Shown in pieces: positions 40,728 through 49,687 of a DNA stretch of 64,000 bases. The DNA is from Rhizobiales bacterium NRL2. GTDB lineage: Bacteria; Pseudomonadota; Alphaproteobacteria; Minwuiales; Minwuiaceae. Both the position numbers and the translations under genes were made by a program. The DNA lies in assembly GCA_001664005.1 (NCBI GenBank), contig CP016093.1, positions 4,636,672 through 4,700,671 of the forward strand, in the 5' to 3' direction. Each line of letters opens with the position of its first letter. The first letter of the stretch is position 1. Below the pieces are notes generated by a model. The model saw nothing but the letters and a program-made list of their open reading frames with translations. It was not told the DNA's origin and ran no database searches.

Positions 40728-42246
40728 TCTTCAATGCAGACTCGCAACCACCCTCTAACAAGCTGAAAACGCTTGATTTTTTGGTGTTCAAACAGCCTGT
40801 ATCGCGGACATACGAAAGAGGCTCTGAAAACGCCAGTCTGATCACAAGTGAGCGGGCCTCGGAGCCACCGATTTTCCAGCAATCATAAGGGCTTGCGAGG
40901 AATCGAAGGGCGAGTTCAAACATTTCCTCGAAAGGCCTTGCCGGTACAGGCTTTCTGGACGCCTTATCAAGGGCGATCAGCTTCTTCTTTTCCAGTTCCG
41001 CAATGCGCCCCTCGAACGCGCTCAAGGCGCGTGGATTGCTGACTTCGAGCATCTTGTCGAGCACCATGCCGATCTCGGCTTCGATCTCACGGGCCTTTGC
41101 CGCATGGAGCTTGGTCGCGGCTTCGAGACGCTTTGCTTGCGCGTCCCAGGCTCGAACGAACATGGCCTTGATGAGGTTGAGGTACTGGCGTGTCGGCTGG
41201 AGCGAATGGAGCACTTCCTCAAAGCAGGTTTCCAGCTTCGCCTTCGGAATGCCCTTGCCCCTCTGATCGCACCCATGATGGTGGCACGAGTAGTAGGCGT
41301 AGTGCTTGCACTTTCCCTTGCTCCATCCCCCCGTCAGCGAATAACCGCATTCAGCGCACGACACGGCGCCACGGAGCGGAAAGTCGTCGCTCGTGTCTTT
41401 TCGAGCGGGCTTAACCGGACGCTGTTTCAGGCGCTCCTGTATGCGCCAGAAAGTTTCCTTGCTCACAATCCCTTCGTGTTTGGCCTCGCGCATCGAGACG
41501 CCCCAGCTCGGCATCGCGACGTATCCGCCGTACAAAATCTGCTCAAGCATCCGCTTCACGGTCTGCTGAATGATCGTGCCGTCCGGACGGTCCTTGGGAA
41601 ACTCGGGCTCCGATTCCAGGTAGCGGACCACTTCCGATTGCGTCTGGAACTGTCCGCTTGCGAAGCCCTCAAGGGCATTGCGGATGATCGACGCGTGAGG
41701 TTCGTCGTGGACCAGGATCTTCCCGCCCCCGCTGTAGGGGACATATTTGAAGCCAACCGGAGGGACTGAGCGGATAGAGAAGCCTTGCTCAATGCGCGCC
41801 TGCGCTTTCTGACGGTTTTGCCGGGCCATTTGCTCTCGCTCCAATGTTCCGGCCGCGACAGATATGGTTTCAACAAATTTTCCTTCCGGCGTGTCCTGAA
41901 ATTCAAAATTCAGGCATTCCAGAACAGCCCCGCGCTCTGTCATCGTGCGGCGAAGTTTGAGATAGAATTCTGTCTCACGGCTGTAGCGTTTGAGATCATC
42001 GAAGATGACAACAAATCGTTCGTCCGGCCGGGCATCCAGATACGCGAGGAGCGCCACCATACCGGGCCGGTTGATAAAGTCGCCGCCACCGGAAACGTCA
42101 TCGGGGAACACGGCCTCGACAGAATAGCCCTTGGTGTCTGCATACTGCCTGCAACGGTACTCCTGGCTGTGGAGCCCCGATCCGTCTCGGGTCTGCTTCT
42201 TTCCCGAAACTCGACAGTACAAGAGTGCCTTGCTTGGATTACCCAT
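40663..42246 (-). CDS. Large serine recombinase (integrase of the element)
   Basis: A 527-residue serine recombinase. The N-terminal catalytic domain starts KALLYCRVSGKKQTRDG with nucleophile Ser14, followed by the resolvase fold with FDDLKRYSRE. A recombinase domain and a zinc beta-ribbon (CAECGY ... CKHYAYYSCHHHGC) follow, then a coiled-coil region; this is the plan of integrases that catalyse unidirectional att recombination. The last ~20 residues (ending LQGGCSTS) are translated from the tRNA-Thr sequence. ATG 42246 has AAGGGAG 6 nt upstream. It overlaps the preceding small gene by 8 nt. Confidence 0.9.
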   Translation of the reverse strand: MGNPSKALLYCRVSGKKQTRDGSGLHSQEYRCRQYADTKGYSVEAVFPDDVSGGGDFINRPGMVALLAYLDARPDERFVVIFDDLKRYSRETEFYLKLRRTMTERGAVLECLNFEFQDTPEGKFVETISVAAGTLEREQMARQNRQKAQARIEQGFSIRSVPPVGFKYVPYSGGGKILVHDEPHASIIRNALEGFASGQFQTQSEVVRYLESEPEFPKDRPDGTIIQQTVKRMLEQILYGGYVAMPSWGVSMREAKHEGIVSKETFWRIQERLKQRPVKPARKDTSDDFPLRGAVSCAECGYSLTGGWSKGKCKHYAYYSCHHHGCDQRGKGIPKAKLETCFEEVLHSLQPTRQYLNLIKAMFVRAWDAQAKRLEAATKLHAAKAREIEAEIGMVLDKMLEVSNPRALSAFEGRIAELEKKKLIALDKASRKPVPARPFEEMFELALRFLASPYDCWKIGGSEARSLVIRLAFSEPLSYVRDTGCLNTKKSSVFSLLEGGCESALKMVPAEGLEPPTYRLQGGCSTS

Positions 42247-42658
42247 CCGCGACTCCCTTCTCGCCACAGGGGGATTGTTTCCCGCTCCGACGAACAAATT
42301 CATTGATCAAATGACTGGGAACCGAGCTTACCACGTTCGACCGGCTTCTCCTCGCATCCGCCCCGGAAGCGCTGGTTTCTCCACAGGATTGTTGGGCCTG
42401 TTGCAACGGGTGGACATTGAAACCCAGCGCCACGAACCCGTTGACGATACCGAACAGCTCGCGGACCAGTTCGCATTTCTGATGATCGGTCAAATCGCTG
42501 TCTTCAAGAAACCCGAGATAATAGTCGAAGTCGATCTCGATCCGCAGAGGCGGGATGAAGTCATCGGCCCTCTTGCCTTCGAGGCCGGACGACCGTTCCG
42601 CACCCAGCGCCTCAGGTGAATTGGTCGAATTGCTGGTGCGGTCCTTGCCGTCTTTCAT
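42239..42658 (-). CDS. Conserved hypothetical protein co-transcribed with the recombinase
   Basis: A 139-residue protein without a function I can assign. The core DYYLGFLEDSDLTDHQKCEL followed by VRELFGIVNGFVALGFNVHPLQQ looks like a small helical family that I associate with integrated elements next to serine recombinases. Its stop overlaps the recombinase start by 8 nt, suggesting joint control, perhaps as a directionality or regulatory factor (inference). The start at ATG 42658 (MKDGKDR) is preferred because the longer frame runs through the promoter. Confidence 0.65.
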   Translation of the reverse strand: MKDGKDRTSNSTNSPEALGAERSSGLEGKRADDFIPPLRIEIDFDYYLGFLEDSDLTDHQKCELVRELFGIVNGFVALGFNVHPLQQAQQSCGETSASGADARRSRSNVVSSVPSHLINEFVRRSGKQSPCGEKGVADG

Positions 42659-42719
42659 GGCCTCTATCCTTTCTGCCGTCGGGGTTGTTCTCTCCCTTGC
42701 TGTGTTAGTCAAAGAAAAG

Positions 42720-42748
42720 AACATAACAAGAACATACACTTTTGACAA
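42720..42748 (-). promoter_or_regulatory. Predicted promoter of the recombinase operon
   Basis: On the minus strand TTGTCA (42743-42748) and TATGTT (42720-42725) are spaced by exactly 17 nt, in an AT-rich pocket about 60 bp upstream of the small gene that precedes the recombinase. Confidence 0.65.
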
Positions 42749-42765
42749 GCTCTCTTTGAACTCGT

Positions 42766-43110
42766 CTAGCGGCTGCGGTCGCTGGTCCTGTTCTTCTGCT
42801 TGCCGGTCTCGCGCTTCTGGCTGAAATCCTCCCGGCGCATCTCGCGGGTACGCTCGTATGCGCCGCGCGCCAGCTCGGCGACCTTCAACAGGTCCGTACC
42901 GATGAAGCTGCTGGTGTCGCGCGAATTGCCCTCGGCATCGGTGTAGGTGCGCGACAGGCTGGTGGTGTAGAAGGGACCTTTCTCACCTTCATTGCGCCAG
43001 ATGCTGGCCTTGATGGAGCCGTCCCGCAGGGTCTCGGCCGGGCGCTGCGGTTCCGGGCTGGTGTCCTGCCCGGCCTGCGGTGCGGGGCTGCGGTCATGCT
43101 GGTCTGTCAT
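42766..43110 (-). CDS. Hypothetical protein of the mobile element (114 aa)
   Basis: A 114-residue soluble protein. The central block IKASIWRNEGEKGPFYTTSL and the following SRTYTDAEGNSRDTSSF have the look of a small beta-rich domain, followed by an amphipathic helix LLKVAELARGAYERT and a basic tail. I recognise the pattern from element-borne conserved hypotheticals but know no function. It is 2 nt after the next gene upstream, so both are probably one transcript with the coupling protein. Confidence 0.65.
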   Translation of the reverse strand: MTDQHDRSPAPQAGQDTSPEPQRPAETLRDGSIKASIWRNEGEKGPFYTTSLSRTYTDAEGNSRDTSSFIGTDLLKVAELARGAYERTREMRREDFSQKRETGKQKNRTSDRSR

Positions 43111-43112
43111 CT

Positions 43113-43571
43113 CTACCTCCTGACGGTGCGGTTGAAGTTGCGGGTGGGATGGGGATCGCGCGTGGCGCGCATCTTCTCGAAGGCCGCGCGGCGGGTGGCC
43201 CGGTCATTCGCGGCCTCGGCTTCCTGCTGCCAGCGCGCATCGAAGACGGCGCGGTCGACACCGAGCGAAAGCTGCGGCGACGGGCGCAGCACCGGGACCG
43301 GCTGGCTCCGCCGGACCATGAAGGACTCGCGCCGCTCCTGTCGGCTCTGCCCCTCCGATCCGGTGTCGTCACCCTGTCGGCCTTCATTCCTGAAGGCGGG
43401 AGACGCCGTATCCGTCCGGTCAAGCCGGGACGGCGCGCCGGGCAGATCATGACGATTCTGCCAGGCGTAGGACGTGCCGGTGCGCGGCGCCGGGTTCTGG
43501 TTGGCCGCTCTTGCGGATGACGGAGCGTTTGCCGGTGCGGCGGACGGCGGAGTGCCGGTCGAACGGGTCAT
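43113..43571 (-). CDS. Hypothetical protein (152 aa), disordered N-terminal half
   Basis: A 152-residue protein. The first ~70 residues are rich in Ala, Pro, Ser, Asn and Arg and look disordered; the rest is charged and probably helical (AVFDARWQQEAEAANDRATRR). No known domain is evident. It lies between the coupling ATPase gene and the 114-residue gene, same strand, with only short gaps, which supports it being real. Confidence 0.55.
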   Translation of the reverse strand: MTRSTGTPPSAAPANAPSSARAANQNPAPRTGTSYAWQNRHDLPGAPSRLDRTDTASPAFRNEGRQGDDTGSEGQSRQERRESFMVRRSQPVPVLRPSPQLSLGVDRAVFDARWQQEAEAANDRATRRAAFEKMRATRDPHPTRNFNRTVRR

Positions 43572-43614
43572 GGGCTGGTCTCCTCAGTGCCGGAGCCGGA
43601 CATCGCCCGGCCCT

Positions 43615-45213
43615 CTATTCGAGCCGTTCCCAGCAACCGTCCCCGTATTGCGGATAGTTCGCGTAGCTTGCGGGGACCGGCTCCCGGATGACCTTGCGCC
43701 AGCGGTGTCCGAAAAAGGTTCTAACCCGCACCCGGTCGAGGGGCGGGTGGAAAGGGTTCGGAAAAAAGCCCCGCTTCGCCATGAAGCGCTGCTCGTAATA
43801 GGGTCCGCGTTCGGCATAGACCGGGTGTGTCACCCCATCGACCCAGAGATACTGGCGGTCGCGCGGCGTACCCAGAATTTCGTCCGGCTCCCGAAGGTTG
43901 CGCCGGACCTGTCTCGGCATGTCGATGCCCTGACCGTGATGGGCGAGATGCAGTCCGGCCTCGAACGCATCCTTGCCGTTCATCAGGTCCTGCACCGCCT
44001 TGTTGCGGGCGTGACGCGCCGCCGCGCGTTTGGCCGGATCGATGTGATTGAGGGTCTGCGATCCGAGCCGCCGGGAGAGCATCTCCGCCGTTGGCAGGTC
44101 GCGGGTCGCGAAATAGCTCTGGCATGCCGCCGAGGAGGGAATGATGGTCTCCGCGCCGGGGCCGAGCTTCCTGAGCTGCTCCATGGATTGCACGAATGCC
44201 CAGGGACGGATGCCCCGGCCCGCGCCGATGGAGTAGAGGTCCATAACCAGCGGGAAGTGGCCGAGCTGGGCAACCTCATCGAGTATCCAGGTCTGCCTCG
44301 GCGCGGCAGGCGCTCTGGACTTGTAGAGCTTGGCAGCAACGAAGATGGCCTTGATGACCGCCGACCAGCTTTCGATGAAATCCTCGGGCACCATGAGATA
44401 GAGATTGTGGCGCCGGTGGCTGGCGCAGAGATCCGCGATGTCGAAGTCATAGGGCGGCGAGACCGCGTCCATCAGGACGGGATCGCTGAGGGCAGCGAAG
44501 CCCTTGAACATCTCACCCAGAATGCCCCGGAAACCGCCGGAGGAGTCCTCGCGGGACGTGGCGATCTCTTCCTCAATACGTTTTGCGATCCCGTACCCGG
44601 ACTCATGCATCTCGAAGGCAAAGGCGATCCAGCGTTCGCTGTTGCCGGGGATCAGGTTGATGACCTCGTAGAGGTCGGGGAGCGTCAGCACGCCCTTCAG
44701 CTTGACCAGCGTCAGGCAGATGGCTTCCAGAAACTCCCGGCCGCGCTCCTCGAAATACTGGCTGTTGCTGCCCCCGGACTTCGTGATGACGTTCTGGCAG
44801 AACACCTTCACATCGGCCTGTAGCGTCGGGCTGCCGTGGCGGATGAAGCCGACAGGGTTCATCCGGTGCCGGGGCTGGCCGTTCATGCCAACCGGATTGA
44901 AATAGACGCAGTAGCGCTTGTCCGGAATCTGCCAGCGGGAAATGGCCGCGATCTCGCCCTTGGGGTCCAGGATCAGCAGCGATTGATCGCAGATGCCGGG
45001 GACCACGTTGTAGCCGATCTGGTCGGTCAGCTTGCCCGACCGCGCACCTGCCACGGTCAGGATACCGCCCATACCGTCATAGTAGATCGGCCGTCCGCGA
45101 AGGAAGCCGGTCATCACCGAGTCCGGCGTCTGGCGGAACAGTCCGGCCCGCGCCACCTCTCCGGGGGAAGCGAAGCGGCCCGAGCCATAAGGGTGCCGGG
45201 AGTTATCGATCAT
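43615..45213 (-). CDS. VirD4/TraG-like type IV coupling protein, soluble form
   Basis: A 532-residue ATPase of the T4CP family that brings conjugative DNA to a type IV secretion channel. The P-loop region AGARSGK (55-61) aligns with TraG-type APTRSGKG, followed by LLILDPKGE; Walker B is WILDEVAQLG with Asp312-Glu313, and the later PWAFVQSMEQL matches the family. Unlike most T4CPs it lacks an N-terminal membrane anchor; a two-helix protein is encoded 11 nt upstream. The ATG at 45213 (MIDNSRHPYGSG) is used; a longer frame overlaps that gene. Confidence 0.85.
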   Translation of the reverse strand: MIDNSRHPYGSGRFASPGEVARAGLFRQTPDSVMTGFLRGRPIYYDGMGGILTVAGARSGKLTDQIGYNVVPGICDQSLLILDPKGEIAAISRWQIPDKRYCVYFNPVGMNGQPRHRMNPVGFIRHGSPTLQADVKVFCQNVITKSGGSNSQYFEERGREFLEAICLTLVKLKGVLTLPDLYEVINLIPGNSERWIAFAFEMHESGYGIAKRIEEEIATSREDSSGGFRGILGEMFKGFAALSDPVLMDAVSPPYDFDIADLCASHRRHNLYLMVPEDFIESWSAVIKAIFVAAKLYKSRAPAAPRQTWILDEVAQLGHFPLVMDLYSIGAGRGIRPWAFVQSMEQLRKLGPGAETIIPSSAACQSYFATRDLPTAEMLSRRLGSQTLNHIDPAKRAAARHARNKAVQDLMNGKDAFEAGLHLAHHGQGIDMPRQVRRNLREPDEILGTPRDRQYLWVDGVTHPVYAERGPYYEQRFMAKRGFFPNPFHPPLDRVRVRTFFGHRWRKVIREPVPASYANYPQYGDGCWERLE

Positions 45214-45224
45214 GCGCCAGCCCC

Positions 45225-45536
45225 TCAGTGGAAGGCCGTGAAGCGCATGGAAAGCCAGACACCGGCCAGGCGCAGCAGGCCATAGGTGCCGACCTGGCAG
45301 ACCGAGTAGGTCAACAGGCCGCTGATCACGCCCCAGACGACGCGGATCGGCTTCGTCGCCCAGTCGCCATAGCTCTCGACGACCCACGGGCCGACAGTAT
45401 CAATGGTGCCGGAATAGACGCCCGGCGCGGCGACGATGGTGACGGCAATGGCGGAGACAATCGACAATGGGGCGGCGCCGGTGATCATCGCCAGCGCCTT
45501 GTCAGTCCCGCTTCGGCGTTCGGTATCGGTGGACAT
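45225..45536 (-). CDS. Small two-helix membrane protein upstream of the coupling ATPase
   Basis: A 103-residue protein with two predicted membrane segments (about 18-42 and 66-93). It is 11 nt upstream of the coupling ATPase on the same strand. Position and topology suggest it provides the membrane anchor missing from that ATPase, a split T4CP; this is an inference. No family was recognised. Confidence 0.6.
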   Translation of the reverse strand: MSTDTERRSGTDKALAMITGAAPLSIVSAIAVTIVAAPGVYSGTIDTVGPWVVESYGDWATKPIRVVWGVISGLLTYSVCQVGTYGLLRLAGVWLSMRFTAFH

Positions 45537-45799
45537 GAGAATGCTCCCGTGACGTGAGGGGGAGCGTTCTTATAGAGCCCCGGCGGCAGGGCTCCGGGGG
45601 ATAGGCGAGAGTCAGCCTGGGCAGTGCTTCATAATTTGGGCATTGCAGCAAGAAGGGACCCTCGGGGAATCAGTCCGGCGGCTGCCACCCCTGGATTTCC
45701 TGTAGCTGAAGAGCATTCGGAAGACCTGACGAGTTGACAGGGGCAAAGCGGCCATAAGATAAACCAGTATAATTTAACGATTCGCATTGAGGGTGGAGC

Positions 45800-46273
45800 A
45801 TGAAGGCTCCGACATGGATTCTATCGCTGCTCAGTATTCTTATTGGGCTATCAGCATGGGCACAGGACAAAAACATAGATGAGCTCCAAGCTCAGGTACA
45901 TGTGAACATATTTGGAGATGCATGCCTGAAGACAGGCACTAACTTCACAGGAGCCAAAGACATTTTCGAAAGAAGCGGCCTCAAGCGCAGCGCTGAGCGT
46001 ACCTGGGTTTCACAAGGAGGAATTGGAGCCGCAAGCATTATTAAAAAGGGTGAAAAGATGGCGTGCCTCGTGAGCGCCATGGCGAGCAGCCACGCCGCCT
46101 TTGTGCCGAAAATGTCTGCTACCCTGGATCGACTGTTTCCAGGCGACTGGCAATTGGGGTCTGCAAAAGGAAAGCCTGTCGTGCGCATCAAAACAGATGC
46201 AGGGTACTTGTTTGTTCAGATTCTACCTGTGCGCAAAGGTCGTGTAACGATGATTGCTGAATATAAGCATTAA
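45800..46273 (+). CDS. Predicted secreted hypothetical protein (157 aa)
   Basis: A 157-residue protein with a clear signal peptide (1-22, hydrophobic core WILSLLSILIGLSAWA). The mature part holds three Cys-free stretches plus Cys42 and Cys88, which could form a disulfide. The ribosome binding site GAGGGTGGAG precedes the ATG; a TATAAT at 45768-45773 may be its -10 box. The base composition is more AT rich than neighbours, suggesting separate acquisition. No family recognised; it stands alone on the plus strand. Confidence 0.65.
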   Translation: MKAPTWILSLLSILIGLSAWAQDKNIDELQAQVHVNIFGDACLKTGTNFTGAKDIFERSGLKRSAERTWVSQGGIGAASIIKKGEKMACLVSAMASSHAAFVPKMSATLDRLFPGDWQLGSAKGKPVVRIKTDAGYLFVQILPVRKGRVTMIAEYKH

Positions 46274-46332
46274 GAGTTGTACGAACGGCGCGCCACGTCC
46301 TCCCCACTGTTACAGATTTCTTCTTCGATTTC

Positions 46333-46818
46333 CTAGTCATTGTTCCGATTGAGTCTCCGGGCTTTCTGTGCATTGTCATTCGCCGCCGGGCTGTTCTCGT
46401 TCGCGGCCTCAAGGTGCCAGGCGGACGCCGCCTGCGGGAAGTGACCGCGCAGGATGGTGGACATGACGGCCACGCGGGAACGGGCTTCGACCCGCACATG
46501 ACAGCGGACGCCCGGTGCAGGCAGCGTGTTGCAGAATGCCTTGAACCAATCCTCGATGCCGGGCCTGTCGAACATGCCGAGAAACAGCTCAACCTCCCTG
46601 CGGGTCACGCCTCGCACATACACACGACCGGGCATATCGCGATAAAGGTCGTGCAGGGATTCAGTCCAATCGGACGAAGAGATGCGCAGATTGAAGCAGA
46701 ACGTCCGGAAATTGCGAACCCAGACCGGATCGTCGATTTCGGCCTCGGTCGTGAGACGGACATTCAGCGCATCACAATAGCCTTGGGCCAGACAAGCATG
46801 GCAGAGATGGCGGGACAT
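46333..46818 (-). CDS. Hypothetical protein with Cys-rich N-terminus (161 aa)
   Basis: A 161-residue soluble protein. CHACLAQGYC near the N-terminus (Cys6, Cys9, Cys15) could bind a metal. The remainder is mixed and ends in an Asn/Ala-rich tail (NENSPAANDNAQKARRLNRN). Such tails are seen in element genes of Alphaproteobacteria. No function can be given. It lies downstream of the zincin gene, same strand, 103 bp apart. Confidence 0.5.
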   Translation of the reverse strand: MSRHLCHACLAQGYCDALNVRLTTEAEIDDPVWVRNFRTFCFNLRISSSDWTESLHDLYRDMPGRVYVRGVTRREVELFLGMFDRPGIEDWFKAFCNTLPAPGVRCHVRVEARSRVAVMSTILRGHFPQAASAWHLEAANENSPAANDNAQKARRLNRNND

Positions 46819-46921
46819 GGTGTTCTCCTGAGCAAGGAACCAACACCCATGTTCTAGAATCCGCAGTGCAGCCGGGTTCGTCGCGAAAATCTCGTGGCCG
46901 GGAGAGACTCAGGACCCCCGG

Positions 46922-47824
46922 CTATCCCATGTCCATCAGGGTCCGAATGTCGCCAAGCGCGGCACCGTGCGCGCTGACAAGAGACTGCGCCGTTTCGTTC
47001 AGGTTCGGCCACAGGAGCCCGTGAATCTGGCTCAATCGTTCCGACGCACGCGGATGCGTTGACGGCAGTTGCCGGACGCCGCCCCGAGCAAGCATCCAGT
47101 CCTCAAGCAGGGACAGGATCGACATGAACACAAGCGGCCCGCCCGCGATCTTCGGATCGAGATAGACATGCGTCTGACGGGCGCGCTCCTGCTGCCCGCA
47201 GACCTCAAGATAAAGCCTTACCGCTTCACCGTCCGCTGCCAGCTCCTGCGCCGGGGAAGCCTCTTCTTCCTGATGGCCAAGTAGGGCGTGTGCAATCTCA
47301 TGGCACAGGGCGAAGACAATCATCGCCCGTGCCAGCACGGCAGAAACACGAAGCTCATCCGTGAAGTCCAGATAGTAGGGCGCCATCTCGGTTCGGAGTT
47401 CGTGGAAGCGGCTGGCCGACAGGAACAGGTCGAACAGCTTCTCGAACGTATCCGTCAGCTTGCGGGCCTCCGCGATTGGCATCGCGCGGAACGTTGCGAT
47501 CGAAGTGAGATGCGTGGCGGCCTCGACCCAGAAGTCGAACACCATGTCCAGGACAATGATCGGTTCTTGCTCCCCGGTCTGGCTCAGAAACAGCCGGGCC
47601 GATGAATACGCGCCGGATTCAAAGCGTGGTCCCAGATCCCTGAGATCAAGAAGGTCGAGCAGTTCCCCGTACATGGTTTCGTAGAGATTGTCCGACAGGG
47701 CGGCGGTTCTGGCCTTGTCGAACGGAATGCCCATGCGCTCGGCGATCATTTGCGCCAGCTTCAGAGAAGACTCTGTTGCGACATAGCGACCACCGCCGCT
47801 GCGTCCGTCCTTCGCATCTGCCAT
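46922..47824 (-). CDS. M48-like zinc metallopeptidase domain protein
   Basis: A 300-residue protein with a zincin core: HEIAH at 175-179, the third-ligand motif ELAADGEA at 194-201, and a late THPRASERL (256-264) like the SHPxxxxRI motif of M48 peptidases. No signal peptide or clear multi-helix anchor is seen, so a cytoplasmic peptidase is likely. Residues 80-170 are helical and unassigned. It follows an HTH-ankyrin gene; a protease that cleaves a regulator, as in ImmA/ImmR pairs, is one possibility (inference). Confidence 0.7.
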   Translation of the reverse strand: MADAKDGRSGGGRYVATESSLKLAQMIAERMGIPFDKARTAALSDNLYETMYGELLDLLDLRDLGPRFESGAYSSARLFLSQTGEQEPIIVLDMVFDFWVEAATHLTSIATFRAMPIAEARKLTDTFEKLFDLFLSASRFHELRTEMAPYYLDFTDELRVSAVLARAMIVFALCHEIAHALLGHQEEEASPAQELAADGEAVRLYLEVCGQQERARQTHVYLDPKIAGGPLVFMSILSLLEDWMLARGGVRQLPSTHPRASERLSQIHGLLWPNLNETAQSLVSAHGAALGDIRTLMDMG

Positions 47825-47918
47825 CTGGCCGCCCTGATTCCCGCAGTCCTTCGACCTATCCTACATTCGCGAAGGCAATCGGGGCGAATGTCATGGAATG
47901 CAGCCCTGAAGCGACAGA

Positions 47919-49343
47919 TCAGGGGGAGGGCTCGTCCGGTTCATCCGATGTTGGAGACGGGTCAAGGCCCAGCTGGCGCAGTTCCTCGGCCATGAGGCGC
48001 CGGTAAATGCGACCGTAAATCTCGGCGCAATAGGAATCCTCGTCTTCGGCGGCTTCGCGGGCGGCGACGCCTGCATGGAAGCTTGGGCGCATTGATCGTT
48101 TGTCTGTGATGGTGAGATCCAGGCGGCCGCTTTCGAGCATTGCTTCGATCCAGTCTTCCCAGCCAATCGATGCCAGCTCGAACACCATAGGCAGGCCGTT
48201 GCCGGGGCGCGGCTCATTGGGATCGGCCCCTTCTTTCAGCAGCGTCCTGAACCGGCTCAAAAGTGCACAGTCCAGCGCCAGCGAAAGTTGCCGTGACAAG
48301 CTCATATCGTCAGTCAATTGAGATTCGAACATGCGGATCGCATCATTCTCTATCTCTCGAAGATCTTCTTCGTGTTCAGAGTCGGTCATTCCAAAAAACT
48401 CTCTAATATCGATGCTACTATGCGGCTCTTTTAACATAGTTTTTCTGCATTTATCAAGTATCGGAAGTTTTTCGGTGTGTATTTGGGCCGAAAGATAGCG
48501 CAAGCGATCAACTTCACTGGTCAGCGAGGAGAAGCGCTCGGGTATGGGAAACGCGCCATGGTCCAACGCCTGCCACGTGGTTGACCGTCGTCCGCTGATA
48601 CCCACTACGATTTCATCCAGAAACGTGATTGTCTCGATGCTCAGCGCCGACGGGAAGTTGCCGGATGAATCCCGCATGAGCGCCACACCGAAGCCACTCC
48701 CAACGAGCGCAATGCCGCCGCCCGTCATGGCGCTTTTGGGGCTGATGCCCATCTTGCCGAGCAGCACGGGCGTTCTGATCAGGTCCGCGTGCGTCGGGCG
48801 TTCCGGCATCTTCTTGAGTGCCGTCCTTCCCGCCCGGAAGCTGCGAAACGTCTCCCGGACGATGAGGCCCGGAACTTCCGGTGCCTGTCTCAGGCTCAAT
48901 CGGTGAATGCCGAGATACTGATCGCCGAACCGCCAGCCGGAATAGACGCCTGAAATGTCAGAGATGAAACGGCGCTGCGCACCTGTATCGGGCACATCAT
49001 AAAAGGCTGCCAGTTCGTTCATCTGGCGCAACCGGACGGCATCGCTCATCAGCTCAAGGTCCGCGGGATCGATCCAGCGGCGCTCCATGAGAAAGGTTGC
49101 CAGCGCACGCAGGGTTTCGATGCTCGGTGCCTGGTCGCTCTCCGGGTCGAGAAGCCGTCCCAGCGTCGTATCGCTGACCGAACCCGGAATGCTCTCACTC
49201 GCATTGATCGTGTTGGCGATCCGCCGTTTCGACCAGCGCCCTCGACGCGGTCGCTCGACCGCCATGAAAACCACAAGAACTGATGCGAGAAACTGACAGG
49301 TTTCCGGATTGTCTGAGATGCTGTCCATGGCGTCCACGATCAC
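47919..49343 (-). CDS. HTH plus ankyrin-like repeat protein, hypothetical
   Basis: A 474-residue protein. An N-terminal region (36-90: SKRRIANTINAS then DTTLGRLLDPESDQAPSIET) looks like a Cro/C1-type helix-turn-helix. The C-terminal part (about 360-425) includes RFRTLLKEGADPNEPRPGNG and an adjacent helical pair that resemble ankyrin repeats. The middle is unassigned. The GTG at 49343 overlaps the upstream stop as GTGA and has ACAGG before it. It forms an operon with the small gene upstream and probably with the zincin downstream. Confidence 0.6.
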   Translation of the reverse strand: MIVDAMDSISDNPETCQFLASVLVVFMAVERPRRGRWSKRRIANTINASESIPGSVSDTTLGRLLDPESDQAPSIETLRALATFLMERRWIDPADLELMSDAVRLRQMNELAAFYDVPDTGAQRRFISDISGVYSGWRFGDQYLGIHRLSLRQAPEVPGLIVRETFRSFRAGRTALKKMPERPTHADLIRTPVLLGKMGISPKSAMTGGGIALVGSGFGVALMRDSSGNFPSALSIETITFLDEIVVGISGRRSTTWQALDHGAFPIPERFSSLTSEVDRLRYLSAQIHTEKLPILDKCRKTMLKEPHSSIDIREFFGMTDSEHEEDLREIENDAIRMFESQLTDDMSLSRQLSLALDCALLSRFRTLLKEGADPNEPRPGNGLPMVFELASIGWEDWIEAMLESGRLDLTITDKRSMRPSFHAGVAAREAAEDEDSYCAEIYGRIYRRLMAEELRQLGLDPSPTSDEPDEPSP

Positions 49344-49687
49344 CAATACCTGTCGCTGATTTCATCAATTGCATCATAGATGGTTTCGATCTCCTCGAGA
49401 TCGCCAACGGACATGCCTGGGAGGGATGTGTCGATCCATATTCCTACCAGCGCCAAGCTCAGCATTTCAGTCGACGAAAGCTGCAGGTCCGTGATGTCGC
49501 CGTCTGTCTTTACAGGCGTGACGAGGTGGGTCATCAACCCTTCGATCTCCTCAAGCGAGAGCGGCCTCATCCAACGGTCGATAATGGTCGGGTCATAATA
49601 GTGCTCGACCACGGAGGCCAGAGCCAGAGTCAGGGCCTGCCGCTGACGGGGGGTCAGGCTCAGGCGGTATGACTGTGGCTCGGGCAT
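49340..49687 (-). CDS. Small hypothetical protein upstream of the HTH-ankyrin gene
   Basis: A 115-residue acidic helical protein. SLTPRQRQALTLALASVV and later SVGDLEEIETIYDAIDEISD are the clearest segments. No family is recognised. The ATG at 49687 (MPEPQSYRL) is the best start; upstream in-frame TTG lacks support. Its stop overlaps the next start as GTGA, so the two are translationally coupled. Confidence 0.5.
   Translation of the reverse strand: MPEPQSYRLSLTPRQRQALTLALASVVEHYYDPTIIDRWMRPLSLEEIEGLMTHLVTPVKTDGDITDLQLSSTEMLSLALVGIWIDTSLPGMSVGDLEEIETIYDAIDEISDRYW

Noticed and set aside
43474..44823. Plus-strand open frame of 449 codons opposite the coupling protein
   Set aside because: Shadow frame; the minus strand carries clear Walker motifs.
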